64,000 bases of DNA, taken from contig NZ_JACHBX010000004.1 in assembly GCF_014200505.1 (NCBI RefSeq), positions 310,001 to 374,000 on the forward strand. Direction: 5' to 3'. Below are positions 25,431-33,029 of the stretch, in pieces. Positions within the stretch are counted from its first letter, which is position 1. Every line of letters begins with the position of its first letter. A model generated the notes under the pieces. The model was not told where the DNA came from and searched no databases. It saw only the letters and a list, made by a program, of their open reading frames with translations. The DNA is from Massilia aurea. Its GTDB lineage: Bacteria > Pseudomonadota > Gammaproteobacteria > Burkholderiales > Burkholderiaceae_D. The position numbers and the translations under genes were made by a program.

Positions 25431-26279
25431 ATGAGACTGGTCCGCTATGGCCGCCCGGGCAAGGAAAAGCCGGGCCTGTTCGATGAAGAGGGCCGCCTGC
25501 GCGACCTGTCCGGCATCATCGACGACATCGATCCGTCGCAGCTGTCCGACAAGGCGCTGCGCAAACTCGCCAAACTCGATCAGAAAACGCTGCCGCTCGT
25601 GCGTGGCAATCCGCGTCTGGGCGTGCCGGTCAAGGGCATCGGCAAATTCATCGGCATCGGCATGAACTACCTGGACCACGTGCGCGAAACGGGCGCCGAG
25701 GTGCCGGCCGAACCGATCTTCTTCACCAAGGCGATCAGCGCCCTGAACGGCCCGGACGATCCGATCCAGCTGCCGAAAGGCGCGAAGAAAACCGACTGGG
25801 AAGTCGAACTCGGCGTGATCATCGGCACGCGCGCGCAGTACGTGAGCGAAGAAGAGGCGCTCAAGTTCGTGGCCGGCTATTGCGTGGTCAACGATGTGAC
25901 CGAGCGCGCCTTCCAGTTCGAGATGGGCTCGCAGTGGGACAAGGGCAAAGGCTGCGATACCTTCGGCCCGGTCGGCCCGTTCCTCGTCACGCGCGACGAG
26001 ATCCTCGACGTGCAGGACCTCGACCTGTACCTGGAACTGAACGGCAAGCGCATGCAGACCGGGAACACGGCCAGCATGATCTTCAGCGTCGCGCAGCTCG
26101 TGAGCTACGTGTCGCGCTTCATGACGCTCGAACCGGGCGACATCATCACCACCGGCACGCCGCCGGGCGTGGGCATGGGTCGTAAGCCGCAGCGCTTCCT
26201 CAAGAAGGGCGACCAGCTGCGCCTGGGGATCGCCGGTCTCGGCGAGCAGCAGGCCGACGTCGTGGCGTATCCGAAGTAA
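25431..26279 (+). CDS. Fumarylacetoacetate hydrolase family protein
   Basis: 282 residues from ATG 25431. The family core is complete: FIGIGMNYLDHVRETG, EPIFFTKA, DWEVELGVIIG (metal-binding Glu residues), GYCVVNDVTERAFQ, DTFGPVGPFLV, GNTASMIFSVAQLVSYVSRFMTLEPGDIITTGTPPGVG. Relatives act as 2,4-diketo-3-deoxy-L-fuconate hydrolase, ureidoglycolate lyase or 2-hydroxyhepta-2,4-diene-1,7-dioate isomerase. The N-terminal RLVRYGRPGKEKPG opening is most like the diketo-sugar-acid group. The neighbours do not settle the substrate. It is preceded by a short intergenic region after the cytochrome genes. Confidence 0.88.
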   Translation: MRLVRYGRPGKEKPGLFDEEGRLRDLSGIIDDIDPSQLSDKALRKLAKLDQKTLPLVRGNPRLGVPVKGIGKFIGIGMNYLDHVRETGAEVPAEPIFFTKAISALNGPDDPIQLPKGAKKTDWEVELGVIIGTRAQYVSEEEALKFVAGYCVVNDVTERAFQFEMGSQWDKGKGCDTFGPVGPFLVTRDEILDVQDLDLYLELNGKRMQTGNTASMIFSVAQLVSYVSRFMTLEPGDIITTGTPPGVGMGRKPQRFLKKGDQLRLGIAGLGEQQADVVAYPK

Positions 26280-26285
26280 GGGGTA

Positions 26286-26843
26286 TTACGGCGGGCCGCC
26301 ACGCGGCTCGCCTGTATCCGGTACGGCGGTGCGCGCCGTATTCATCACCATCGCCAGCAGCGTGTAGTAGCCGCAGATCCCCATCAAGTCGACCGCGCCC
26401 TGTTCACCGAACAGCGCCAGCGCATCCGCATACACGCGGTCTGACACCGTCTTTGTCTCGTGCAGCTCGATGCAGAAGTCGTGCACCACCGCCTCGTCGA
26501 CCAGCATGTCGGCAGGCCGCTCGCGCGCTGCAATCGCTGCAATCACCGATGCCGGAATCCCCGCCTGCGCCGCGATCGGCGCATGGATCGCCCATTCGAC
26601 GGCCTGGTCCCACTGGCGCGCCGTGACCAGGATCGCCAGTTCCGACAAGCGCACGCCGAGCGCGCTGCGGTAGCGCAGGTACTCGCCCATGCGCTGCGCA
26701 TGCAGCATCAGTTCGGGACTGCGCAGCAGCGGCACGAACGGACCGTAGACGGCGCCACGCGGGCCGTCGATGATCTCCTGCGCCGCGGCGCGCTGGGCCG
26801 TGGTCAACGCGTGATCGGGGATGGGGCCGAGACGTTCATTCAT
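26286..26843 (-). CDS. Carboxymuconolactone decarboxylase-like (AhpD-fold) protein
   Basis: 185 residues from ATG 26843; the open frame extends to 26894 but that part is not conserved in character. Residues ~20-170 show the all-helical AhpD/CMD fold: FVPLLRSPELMLHAQRMGEYLRY, LSELAILVTARQWDQAVEWAIH, GIPASVIAAIA, CIELHETKTVSDRVYADALALFG. The redox CxxC of AhpD is absent, so it is nearer the carboxymuconolactone decarboxylase side. It is convergent with the FAH gene (six bases apart). A role in aromatic or lactone metabolism is plausible but not shown. Confidence 0.83.
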   Translation of the reverse strand: MNERLGPIPDHALTTAQRAAAQEIIDGPRGAVYGPFVPLLRSPELMLHAQRMGEYLRYRSALGVRLSELAILVTARQWDQAVEWAIHAPIAAQAGIPASVIAAIAARERPADMLVDEAVVHDFCIELHETKTVSDRVYADALALFGEQGAVDLMGICGYYTLLAMVMNTARTAVPDTGEPRGGPP

Positions 26844-26974
26844 CGAGCATACCTGCCTGTTGTATCGAAATTGAAGGCAGGAAAATATTCGCACGGCCCG
26901 CGCTAAAAATCAAAAGAAGTGCCTCGGAGCACGCTTATCGTCAAGCGTTGCAGTCACCGCCGAGGGAGCCGTTC

Positions 26975-28300
26975 ATGAGCCACATCATCCACCGCAACCT
27001 GCGCCAGATGCCGCCCACGGCGGTTGGCGGCGCCGGTATTGTGCTGCGCGACAGCAGCGGCAAGACCTACCTCGACGCCAGCAGCGGCGCCGCCGTGTCG
27101 TCGCTCGGCCACGGCCACCCGGACGTCATCGCAGCGATGCACCGCCAGATCGACCGCTGCGCCTATGCCCACACTGCGTTCTTCACCACCGAAGTGGCCG
27201 AGCAACTGGCCGATCGCCTGATCGCCGGCGGGCCGCAGGACATGGGCGGCGTGTATTTCGTCTCGGGCGGTTCGGAAGCGATGGAGACCGCGCTCAAGCT
27301 GGCGCGCCAGTACTGGGTCGAGGCGGGCGAGCCGCAGCGCACGCAATTCATCGCGCGCCGCCAGAGCTACCACGGCAACACGCTGGGCGCGCTGGGCGTG
27401 GGCGGCAACGAGTGGCGCAAGCGCGCCTTTGCCCCGCTGCTGAAGGAGGCGCTGCGCGTCGCGCCCTGCTATGCCTACCGGGGTTGCGGCGAAGGCATGT
27501 CGCTCGACGACTACACGGCCGGCCTGCTCGACGAACTCGAAACGGCCGTCATCAAGGCCGGGCCGGACACCATCATCGCTTTCGTGGCCGAGCCGGTGGT
27601 GGGCGCCACCGGCGGCGCGATCCCGCCCACGCCGGGCTACTTCCAGGGCGTGCGCGATATCTGCGACCGGCACCGGATCCTGTTCATTGCCGATGAAGTC
27701 ATGTGCGGCATGGGCCGCACCGGCAGCATGTACGCGATCGGACAGGAGGGCGTGGCGCCGGACATCGTCGCCGTGGCCAAGGGCCTGGGCGCCGGCTACC
27801 AGCCGATTGGCGCGGTGCTGGCGCACGAGGCGATCGTCGACACGCTGCGCCAGCGCAGCGGCATGTTCCAGCACGGGCACACGTATATCGGCCACCCGGT
27901 GGCGGCAGCGGCGGCGCTGGCGGTGCAGCAGGTGATCGAGCGTGACGATCTGCTGGCGCAGGTAGGGCGCCGCGGCGCGTTGCTGCGGCGGATGCTGGAC
28001 GAGGTGTTTGGCGCGCACGAACACGTGGGCGATATCCGGGGACGCGGTTTGTTTCTGGCGCTGGAATTTGTGCGCGACCGCGAGACGAAGGCACCGTTCG
28101 CGCCGGAAGTGAAGCTGCATGCGGCGATCAAGGCCGAGGCGATGGCGCGCGGTTTGCTGGTGTATCCGATGGGCGGGACGATCGATGGTCAGCTGGGTGA
28201 CCACGTATTGCTGGCGCCGCCGTTCATCGTGACGCCGGGGGAGTTGTCGGAGATCGTGTCGCGGTTGGCGGATGCCGTGGAGGCGGCGATCGTGGGCTGA
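26975..28300 (+). CDS. Class III PLP-dependent aminotransferase
   Basis: 441 residues from ATG 26975, which follows GAGGGAG; a TTG at 26948 is not needed. Signatures: VYFVSGGSEAMETALKLARQYW, RRQSYHGNTLGALGVGG, FVAEPVVGATGGAIPPTPGYF, LFIADEVMCGMGRTG, and the PLP lysine in AVAKGLGAGYQPIGAVL. The family includes omega-amino acid:pyruvate and beta-alanine aminotransferases. No partner gene fixes the amino donor. It is divergent from the CMD-like gene and followed by a family B repeat pair. Confidence 0.9.
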   Translation: MSHIIHRNLRQMPPTAVGGAGIVLRDSSGKTYLDASSGAAVSSLGHGHPDVIAAMHRQIDRCAYAHTAFFTTEVAEQLADRLIAGGPQDMGGVYFVSGGSEAMETALKLARQYWVEAGEPQRTQFIARRQSYHGNTLGALGVGGNEWRKRAFAPLLKEALRVAPCYAYRGCGEGMSLDDYTAGLLDELETAVIKAGPDTIIAFVAEPVVGATGGAIPPTPGYFQGVRDICDRHRILFIADEVMCGMGRTGSMYAIGQEGVAPDIVAVAKGLGAGYQPIGAVLAHEAIVDTLRQRSGMFQHGHTYIGHPVAAAAALAVQQVIERDDLLAQVGRRGALLRRMLDEVFGAHEHVGDIRGRGLFLALEFVRDRETKAPFAPEVKLHAAIKAEAMARGLLVYPMGGTIDGQLGDHVLLAPPFIVTPGELSEIVSRLADAVEAAIVG

Positions 28301-28326
28301 TGTGGCGTTGGTGGTGCGCTTCGAAA

Positions 28327-28436
28327 CTTGGGTTCCCGCCTTCGCGGGAACGACGTTTTTTCAGGCACGTGACCAAGATGAATGGCCGTAGTCCGCTACC
28401 AATGCACGTCATTCACGCGGAGGCGGGAATCCAAGT
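28327..28436. repeat. Family B palindromic repeat, inverted pair with one diverged unit
   Basis: Left unit at 28327-28355 is near-identical to the 20051 copy; the right, inverted unit at 28405-28436 has several mismatches (attcacgcggaggcgggaat). The pair lies between the aminotransferase gene and the convergent esterase gene. Confidence 0.75.
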
Positions 28437-28461
28437 CAGCCCGCATACCAATCACGTCAAA

Positions 28462-29130
28462 TCAAGCCACGACCTTGCGAATCCATGTCGAGATGTCCTG
28501 CACCTCTTCGAGGCACAGCGTGTGCTGCATCGGATACGCATGCCACTCGACCTGGTAGCCGAGCGCCTCGACGACCTTGCGCGACTCTTCGGCGCGGGCA
28601 AACGGCACCACCGGATCCTGCACGCCGTGCGCCATGAAGATCGGCGTGGCCAGGCTGGCTTCGCTGCGCTCGGCGCCGGCGACGCTGGACAGCGGCAGGT
28701 AGCCCGACAGGCACAGCATGCCCGCCAGTTTCTCGGGATGGCGCAAGCCCGTCTGCAGCGTCATCGCGCAACCCTGCGAGAAGCCAGCCAGGATGATGCG
28801 CGAGGCCGGGATGCCGCGTGCTTTTTCGCGGGCGATCAACGCCTCGACCTGCAACTGCGATGCGCGCAGGCCGCCTTCGTCTTCGCGTCGCGTGAGGTCG
28901 GTGGCGACGATGTCGTACCACGAGCGCATCACGTAGCCGCCGTTGATCGTCACCGGCATCGTGTTCGCATGCGGGAACACGAAGCGGATGGCCGGCAGGC
29001 CGGTCAGGTCCAGTTCGCGCACGAGCGGCACGAAGTCGTTGCCATCGGCGCCCAGGCCGTGCAGCCAGACGACGGCGATGGTCGGATTCGGGGCGGTCTC
29101 GATTTCGATATTGTCCAGCAGCTGGGTCAT
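28462..29130 (-). CDS. Carboxylesterase/phospholipase family (alpha/beta hydrolase)
   Basis: 222 residues, the usual length for the small EstB/acyl-protein-thioesterase-like family. The oxyanion region is VVWLHGLGADGNDF, the nucleophile elbow is GFSQG (~115), the acid is in HGVQDPVVPF and the histidine in PMQHTLC. There is no signal peptide, so it is cytoplasmic. It hydrolyses short-chain esters or lysophospholipids. Its ATG overlaps the stop of the MogA-like gene by four bases, in a darP-mogA-esterase operon. Confidence 0.92.
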   Translation of the reverse strand: MTQLLDNIEIETAPNPTIAVVWLHGLGADGNDFVPLVRELDLTGLPAIRFVFPHANTMPVTINGGYVMRSWYDIVATDLTRREDEGGLRASQLQVEALIAREKARGIPASRIILAGFSQGCAMTLQTGLRHPEKLAGMLCLSGYLPLSSVAGAERSEASLATPIFMAHGVQDPVVPFARAEESRKVVEALGYQVEWHAYPMQHTLCLEEVQDISTWIRKVVA

Positions 29131-29756
29131 GGTGTCTTTCGCAATGCCGATTTGGGGCGGAAGGTCTTGCTCACCGCCGGATTGGTTTCCATATACGGGC
29201 CGCCAATCAGGTCGACGCAGTAGGGGACGGCCGCGAAGATGCCGCCGACAATCGTGGCGCCGGCGTCGTCCTTGAGGCCTTCGAGCGTTTCCTTGATCGA
29301 CTTGGGCTGGCCCGGCAGGTTCATGATCAGGGCCGCGTGGTCGGCGGTTTCACGGATCACGGCTGTCTGGCGCGACAGGATCGCGGTGGGCACGAAGCGC
29401 AGGCTGATCTGGCGCATCTGCTCGCCAAAGCCGGGCATCTCTTTGGTGGCAACCGCCAGCGTGGCCTCGGGCGTGACGTCGCGTCGCGACGGGCCGGTGC
29501 CGCCGGTGGTGAGCACCAGGTGGCAGCGCGCCGTGTCGACCAGCTCGATCAGCGTGGCTTCGATGGCCGCGCGCTCGTCCGGGATCAGGCGCGTCTCGAT
29601 GCGGTACGGCGTCGTGAGCGCGCTGGCCAGCCAGTCGTTCAGCGCCGGGATGCCCTTGTCTTCGTAGACCCCGCCGCTGGCGCGGTCGGAAACGGAGACC
29701 AGGCCGATCACCAGCACATCGTCAGCCACAGCGTTATTCGTCGTCGGACTCGTCAT
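29127..29756 (-). CDS. mog: Molybdopterin adenylyltransferase (MogA/MoaB-like)
   Basis: 209 residues from ATG 29756; the frame is open to 29792 but that part lies inside darP. VIGLVSVSDRASGGVYEDKG and HLVLTTGGTGPSRRDVTPEA are the MoaB/Mog signatures, and LPGQPKSIKE near the C-terminus fits the MogA subgroup. MogA adenylates molybdopterin before molybdenum insertion by MoeA. The start overlaps the 3' end of darP by about 23 bases, so translation is coupled. Confidence 0.9.
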   Translation of the reverse strand: MTSPTTNNAVADDVLVIGLVSVSDRASGGVYEDKGIPALNDWLASALTTPYRIETRLIPDERAAIEATLIELVDTARCHLVLTTGGTGPSRRDVTPEATLAVATKEMPGFGEQMRQISLRFVPTAILSRQTAVIRETADHAALIMNLPGQPKSIKETLEGLKDDAGATIVGGIFAAVPYCVDLIGGPYMETNPAVSKTFRPKSALRKTP

Positions 29757-30342
29757 CGTTCGCTTCTTCGTCTTCGGCAGCGGCAGCCGCATCGGCTTTC
29801 TTCTTCTTTTGCAGGTCCTTGAGGATCTGGAAGATTTCGCGGAAGGCTTTCGGCGGCTTGGATTCGGCCACTTCCTTGCGCGCGTTGCGAATCAGGGTGC
29901 GCAGGTGCTGGACGTCGAGCTCGGGGTTTTCTTCGAGCAGCACGGTCAGCGCCGTGTCGTCCGACAGCAGCTTGTCGCGGCGGCGCTCGAGTGCGTGCAG
30001 CGACGCTGTTTCGGCCTTCGACGCGCCTTTCCAGCTGTCGATCGTGCGCTGGATGACGGCGACTTCTTCTTCGTTCAGCGTGCGCATTTTCTTGCCCACG
30101 AATTGCAGCGCGCGGCGCCGGCCTTCGTGGTTGGTAATGGTCTGGCACGTGAGGATGGCATCGCGCACGTCCTCCGGCATCTCGACGCGCTTGACGCGGT
30201 CGCGCGCCGCTTCGACGAGCTGCTCGCCGAGCTTCTGCAACTCGTTCGACTGGCGCTTGAGCTCAGATTTGGAAGGACGGTCGTACTCTGGTTCGAACTC
30301 GTTGGACTGGAAGCCCACCGAGCCGCGATTTGGATTAGGCAT
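29734..30342 (-). CDS. darP: Ribosome-associated protein DarP/YjgA (DUF615)
   Basis: 202 residues, slightly longer than E. coli YjgA because of an acidic tail (ADAAAAAEDEEANDDESDDE). Family motifs include PSKSELKRQSNELQKLGEQLV, RRRALQFVGKKMR and RNARKEVAESKPPKAFREIFQ. The protein promotes late 50S ribosomal subunit assembly. It is divergent from pmbA, the common arrangement in beta- and gammaproteobacteria. Confidence 0.94.
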   Translation of the reverse strand: MPNPNRGSVGFQSNEFEPEYDRPSKSELKRQSNELQKLGEQLVEAARDRVKRVEMPEDVRDAILTCQTITNHEGRRRALQFVGKKMRTLNEEEVAVIQRTIDSWKGASKAETASLHALERRRDKLLSDDTALTVLLEENPELDVQHLRTLIRNARKEVAESKPPKAFREIFQILKDLQKKKKADAAAAAEDEEANDDESDDE

Positions 30343-30435
30343 GATTTGGATGATTTGATTGGCGCTGGGCCGATCAGTGAAAACAGTAAACGGCTGCTAT
30401 GATAACTGTTTTAGGGACGGCCACGAAAAACACAC

Positions 30436-31788
30436 ATGAATGACACCCCTTTTACCCACACCCAGGATCAGCTGAAACAGCTGGCGCGCGACATGCTGGC
30501 GCTTGCGCGCGAGCAGGGTGCGTCCGATGCAGCGGTCGAAATCAGTGAAGGGAGCGGGCTGTCGGTTTCTGTGCGTAAAGGCAATATCGAGACGATCGAG
30601 CAGAACAAGGACAAGGGCCTGGGCATCACCGTGTATTTCGGCCAGCGCCGCGGCAACGCGAGCACGTCCGACTTTTCCGCCGATTCGCTCAAGGCCACGG
30701 TCGAAGCAGCATCCAACATTGCGCGCTTCACGGCCGAGGACGACTGCGCCGGCCTGCCCGACGCCGACCTGATCGAAACCGCGCCGCGCGACCTGCGCCT
30801 GTTCTACCCGTGGCCCATCTCCACTGAACAAGCTGTCGAGCTGGGCCAGCGCTGCGAAGCCGCCGCGTTCGCCGTCGACAAGCGCATCACCAATAGCGAA
30901 GGCGCCAGCGTCTACGTGCAGCAGTCGCACTTCGTGGCCGCCAATTCGCGCGGTTTTCTGGGCGGCTACCCGTTCTCGCGCCACACGATCTCGGTCGCGC
31001 CCATTGCCGGCAAGGGCAACGGGATGCAGCGCGACGACTGGTACACGTCGTCGCGCGACCCCAAGCAACTGGCCGCACCTGAAAAAGTCGGCCGCTACGC
31101 CGCCGAGCGCGCGCTGGCGCGCCTGAATGCCCGCAAGCTCAACACCCGCACCTGCCCGGTGCTGTTTGAAGCACCGCTGGCTGCGGGCCTGTTGGGCGCG
31201 TTCGTGCAAGCCGTCTCCGGTGGCGCGCTGTACCGCAAGTCCACGTTCCTGCTCGACATGCTGGGCAAACCCGTATTCCCGTCGCATATCCAGGTGGTCG
31301 AAGACCCGCACCTGATCGGCGGCGTTGGCTCGGCCCCGTTCGATGATGAGGGCGTCAAGACCGTGCGCCGCAAGGTGATCAGCGATGGCGTGCTGCAAGG
31401 CTATTTCTTGTCGTCGTATACGGCGCGCAAGATGGGCATGCCAACGACCGGCAACGCCGGCGGTGCGCACAACCTCGAGATCGTCTCGACGGCCACCCGC
31501 CGCACCGACGATTTCGAAGGCATGCTGCGCAAACTCGGCACGGGCCTCCTGGTGACCGAACTCATGGGGCAGGGCGTCAACTACGTCACCGGCGACTATT
31601 CGCGCGGTGCCTCCGGTTACTGGGTCGAGCAGGGCGTGATCCAGTATCCGGTCGAAGAAATCACGATCGCCGGCAATATGCGCGATATGTTCCAGCAGAT
31701 CGTTGCCGTCGGCACCGACACGCTGGTTCGCGGCAACAAGACCACGGGCTCGATTCTGATCGAGAACATGGTCATTGCCGGCAACTAA
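30436..31788 (+). CDS. pmbA: Metalloprotease-associated protein PmbA/TldE
   Basis: 450 residues, standard length. It contains VSVRKGNIETIEQNKDKGLGITVYFGQRRGNAS, NSEGASVYV, APLAAGLLGAFVQAVSGGALYRKSTFLLDMLGK, PTTGNAGGAHNLEI and the C-terminal TGSILIENMVIAGN. PmbA pairs with TldD to degrade unfolded peptides and mature microcins and the CcdA antitoxin; the HExxxH of TldD is naturally absent in this subunit. TldD is not in the window. Confidence 0.95.
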   Translation: MNDTPFTHTQDQLKQLARDMLALAREQGASDAAVEISEGSGLSVSVRKGNIETIEQNKDKGLGITVYFGQRRGNASTSDFSADSLKATVEAASNIARFTAEDDCAGLPDADLIETAPRDLRLFYPWPISTEQAVELGQRCEAAAFAVDKRITNSEGASVYVQQSHFVAANSRGFLGGYPFSRHTISVAPIAGKGNGMQRDDWYTSSRDPKQLAAPEKVGRYAAERALARLNARKLNTRTCPVLFEAPLAAGLLGAFVQAVSGGALYRKSTFLLDMLGKPVFPSHIQVVEDPHLIGGVGSAPFDDEGVKTVRRKVISDGVLQGYFLSSYTARKMGMPTTGNAGGAHNLEIVSTATRRTDDFEGMLRKLGTGLLVTELMGQGVNYVTGDYSRGASGYWVEQGVIQYPVEEITIAGNMRDMFQQIVAVGTDTLVRGNKTTGSILIENMVIAGN

Positions 31789-31797
31789 GGAAAACGC

Positions 31798-32037
31798 ATG
31801 ACCCGCTTCGTTCGCATCGACAAGGAAAGCAGCCCCAAGACGGTCCTGCTCAACCTCGACTTGGTAGCCACCGTGGAGCTCGCTCCCCAATCCGATCTGC
31901 TCAGCTCGAGCGGGGACGGCCGCAAGGTGTATGCCACTTTCCTGGCGCCGGATAAAACCGCGATCGCCACCCTGCATTTCGACAGCAGCAGCGACGCCAA
32001 CGCCTGGGTAAAGGCACATTTGGGCGTCGATCTGTAA
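31798..32037 (+). CDS. Small hypothetical protein, 79 aa
   Basis: No family recognised. It starts nine bases after pmbA and 19 bases before the DUF4214 gene on the same strand, so it may be part of the pmbA transcript. The sequence is compact and beta-rich (KTVLLNLDLVATVELAP, GRKVYATFLAPDKTAIATLHF) with a helical end (DANAWVKAHLGV), suggesting a small folded domain. A plausible AAGGA ribosome binding site precedes the ATG. Confidence 0.7.
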   Translation: MTRFVRIDKESSPKTVLLNLDLVATVELAPQSDLLSSSGDGRKVYATFLAPDKTAIATLHFDSSSDANAWVKAHLGVDL

Positions 32038-32056
32038 TCCACCGAAGGGATCGCGC

Positions 32057-32953
32057 ATGGCCACTATCGAGCTGTATCGAGCATTCGACTTCCGCACTGC
32101 CCAGGACTGGGAGTGGACCATCACCGAGGCGATCCAGAATCGCATCACGATCGAGGGTGCGGGCAACAAGCAGAACTTCAGCGGTTCTTTCTCGTATCTC
32201 GGCATCGACCGGGTGGCCGGCACCGTCACCGGCACGTCCTTTTTCCAGAACAACGCCGAAGTCTACCGGGTCTCGGATGCGCAGCTCGACGCCGGTCGTA
32301 TTGCGCAGTTCGCGCGCAACGAACTCGATACGCAGCAGACCTACGCCTATGTGCTCTCGGGCGCCGACACGGTCATCGGCAGCGCCGGCAATGACTTCCT
32401 CAATGGCTATGGCGGCATCGACACCGCCGTGTATCGCGGCACCGCCGCCAGCTACACGCTGCGTGGCAGCGACAGCTCATTTGCGGTCACCGGCGCTGCC
32501 GGCAGCGACACCCTGATCAACGTGGAGCGCCTGGCCTTCACCGACAAGCACATCGCCATCGATGTCGGTGCCAATGACAATGGCGGCACCATCTACCGCC
32601 TCTACCAGGCCGCGCTGGACCGGGCGCCCGACCTGGCCGGCCTCGGGTACTGGATGGACCGCCTCGACGATGGCGCGAACATCGTCGACATCGCTGCCGG
32701 CTTCATGAGCAGCACCGAATATGCCAGGCTGTACAGCGGCGTGACCAGCAATACCGACCTGGTGACGAAGTACTACTCCAACATCCTCGAACGTGCACCC
32801 GACGCAGGTGGCCTGGCCTACTGGGCCGGTCTGCTCGACAGCGGCAAGGCAACCGCTGCGCAGGTGCTCGATGCGATCAGCGACAGCCCTGAAAACATCG
32901 CGGCGGTCGCGCCGCTCATCGCCAACGGCTTCGAGTACGTGCCGTACGGTTGA
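32057..32953 (+). CDS. DUF4214-domain protein
   Basis: 298 residues. The N-terminal ~90 residues are a beta-rich unit of unknown function. A short RTX-like bridge follows (GADTVIGSAGNDFLNGYGG), then a ~50-residue linker repeat (VYRGTAASYTL...LINVERLAFTD), and finally a DUF4214 domain (IYRLYQAALDRAPDLAGLGYWMDRL ... YYSNILERAPDAGGLAYWAGLL). DUF4214 occurs in secreted and surface proteins, often with RTX repeats. There is no Sec signal, so type I secretion is possible. The C-terminal ~180 residues are clearly homologous to those of the convergent RTX protein, from which it is separated by a bidirectional terminator. Confidence 0.85.
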   Translation: MATIELYRAFDFRTAQDWEWTITEAIQNRITIEGAGNKQNFSGSFSYLGIDRVAGTVTGTSFFQNNAEVYRVSDAQLDAGRIAQFARNELDTQQTYAYVLSGADTVIGSAGNDFLNGYGGIDTAVYRGTAASYTLRGSDSSFAVTGAAGSDTLINVERLAFTDKHIAIDVGANDNGGTIYRLYQAALDRAPDLAGLGYWMDRLDDGANIVDIAAGFMSSTEYARLYSGVTSNTDLVTKYYSNILERAPDAGGLAYWAGLLDSGKATAAQVLDAISDSPENIAAVAPLIANGFEYVPYG

Positions 32954-32974
32954 TGCTCTTGCGTGGTATGGGCA

Positions 32975-33009
32975 TAAAAAAAGCGTCGTCGATTCGACGG
33001 CGCTTTTTC
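32975..33009. terminator. Bidirectional terminator between two convergent DUF4214 genes
   Basis: AAAAAAGCG-CGTCGA-TTCGACG-CGCTTTTT forms a stem with a T-run in either direction. It lies 22 bases after the plus-strand stop and 21 bases before the minus-strand stop. Confidence 0.85.
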
Positions 33010-33029
33010 GTTGTGGCGCGACCTCGTCG

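Noticed and set aside
30397..32253. 618-codon minus-strand open frame
   Set aside because: Antisense of pmbA and its neighbours; the minus strand has no supporting motif or ribosome binding site.
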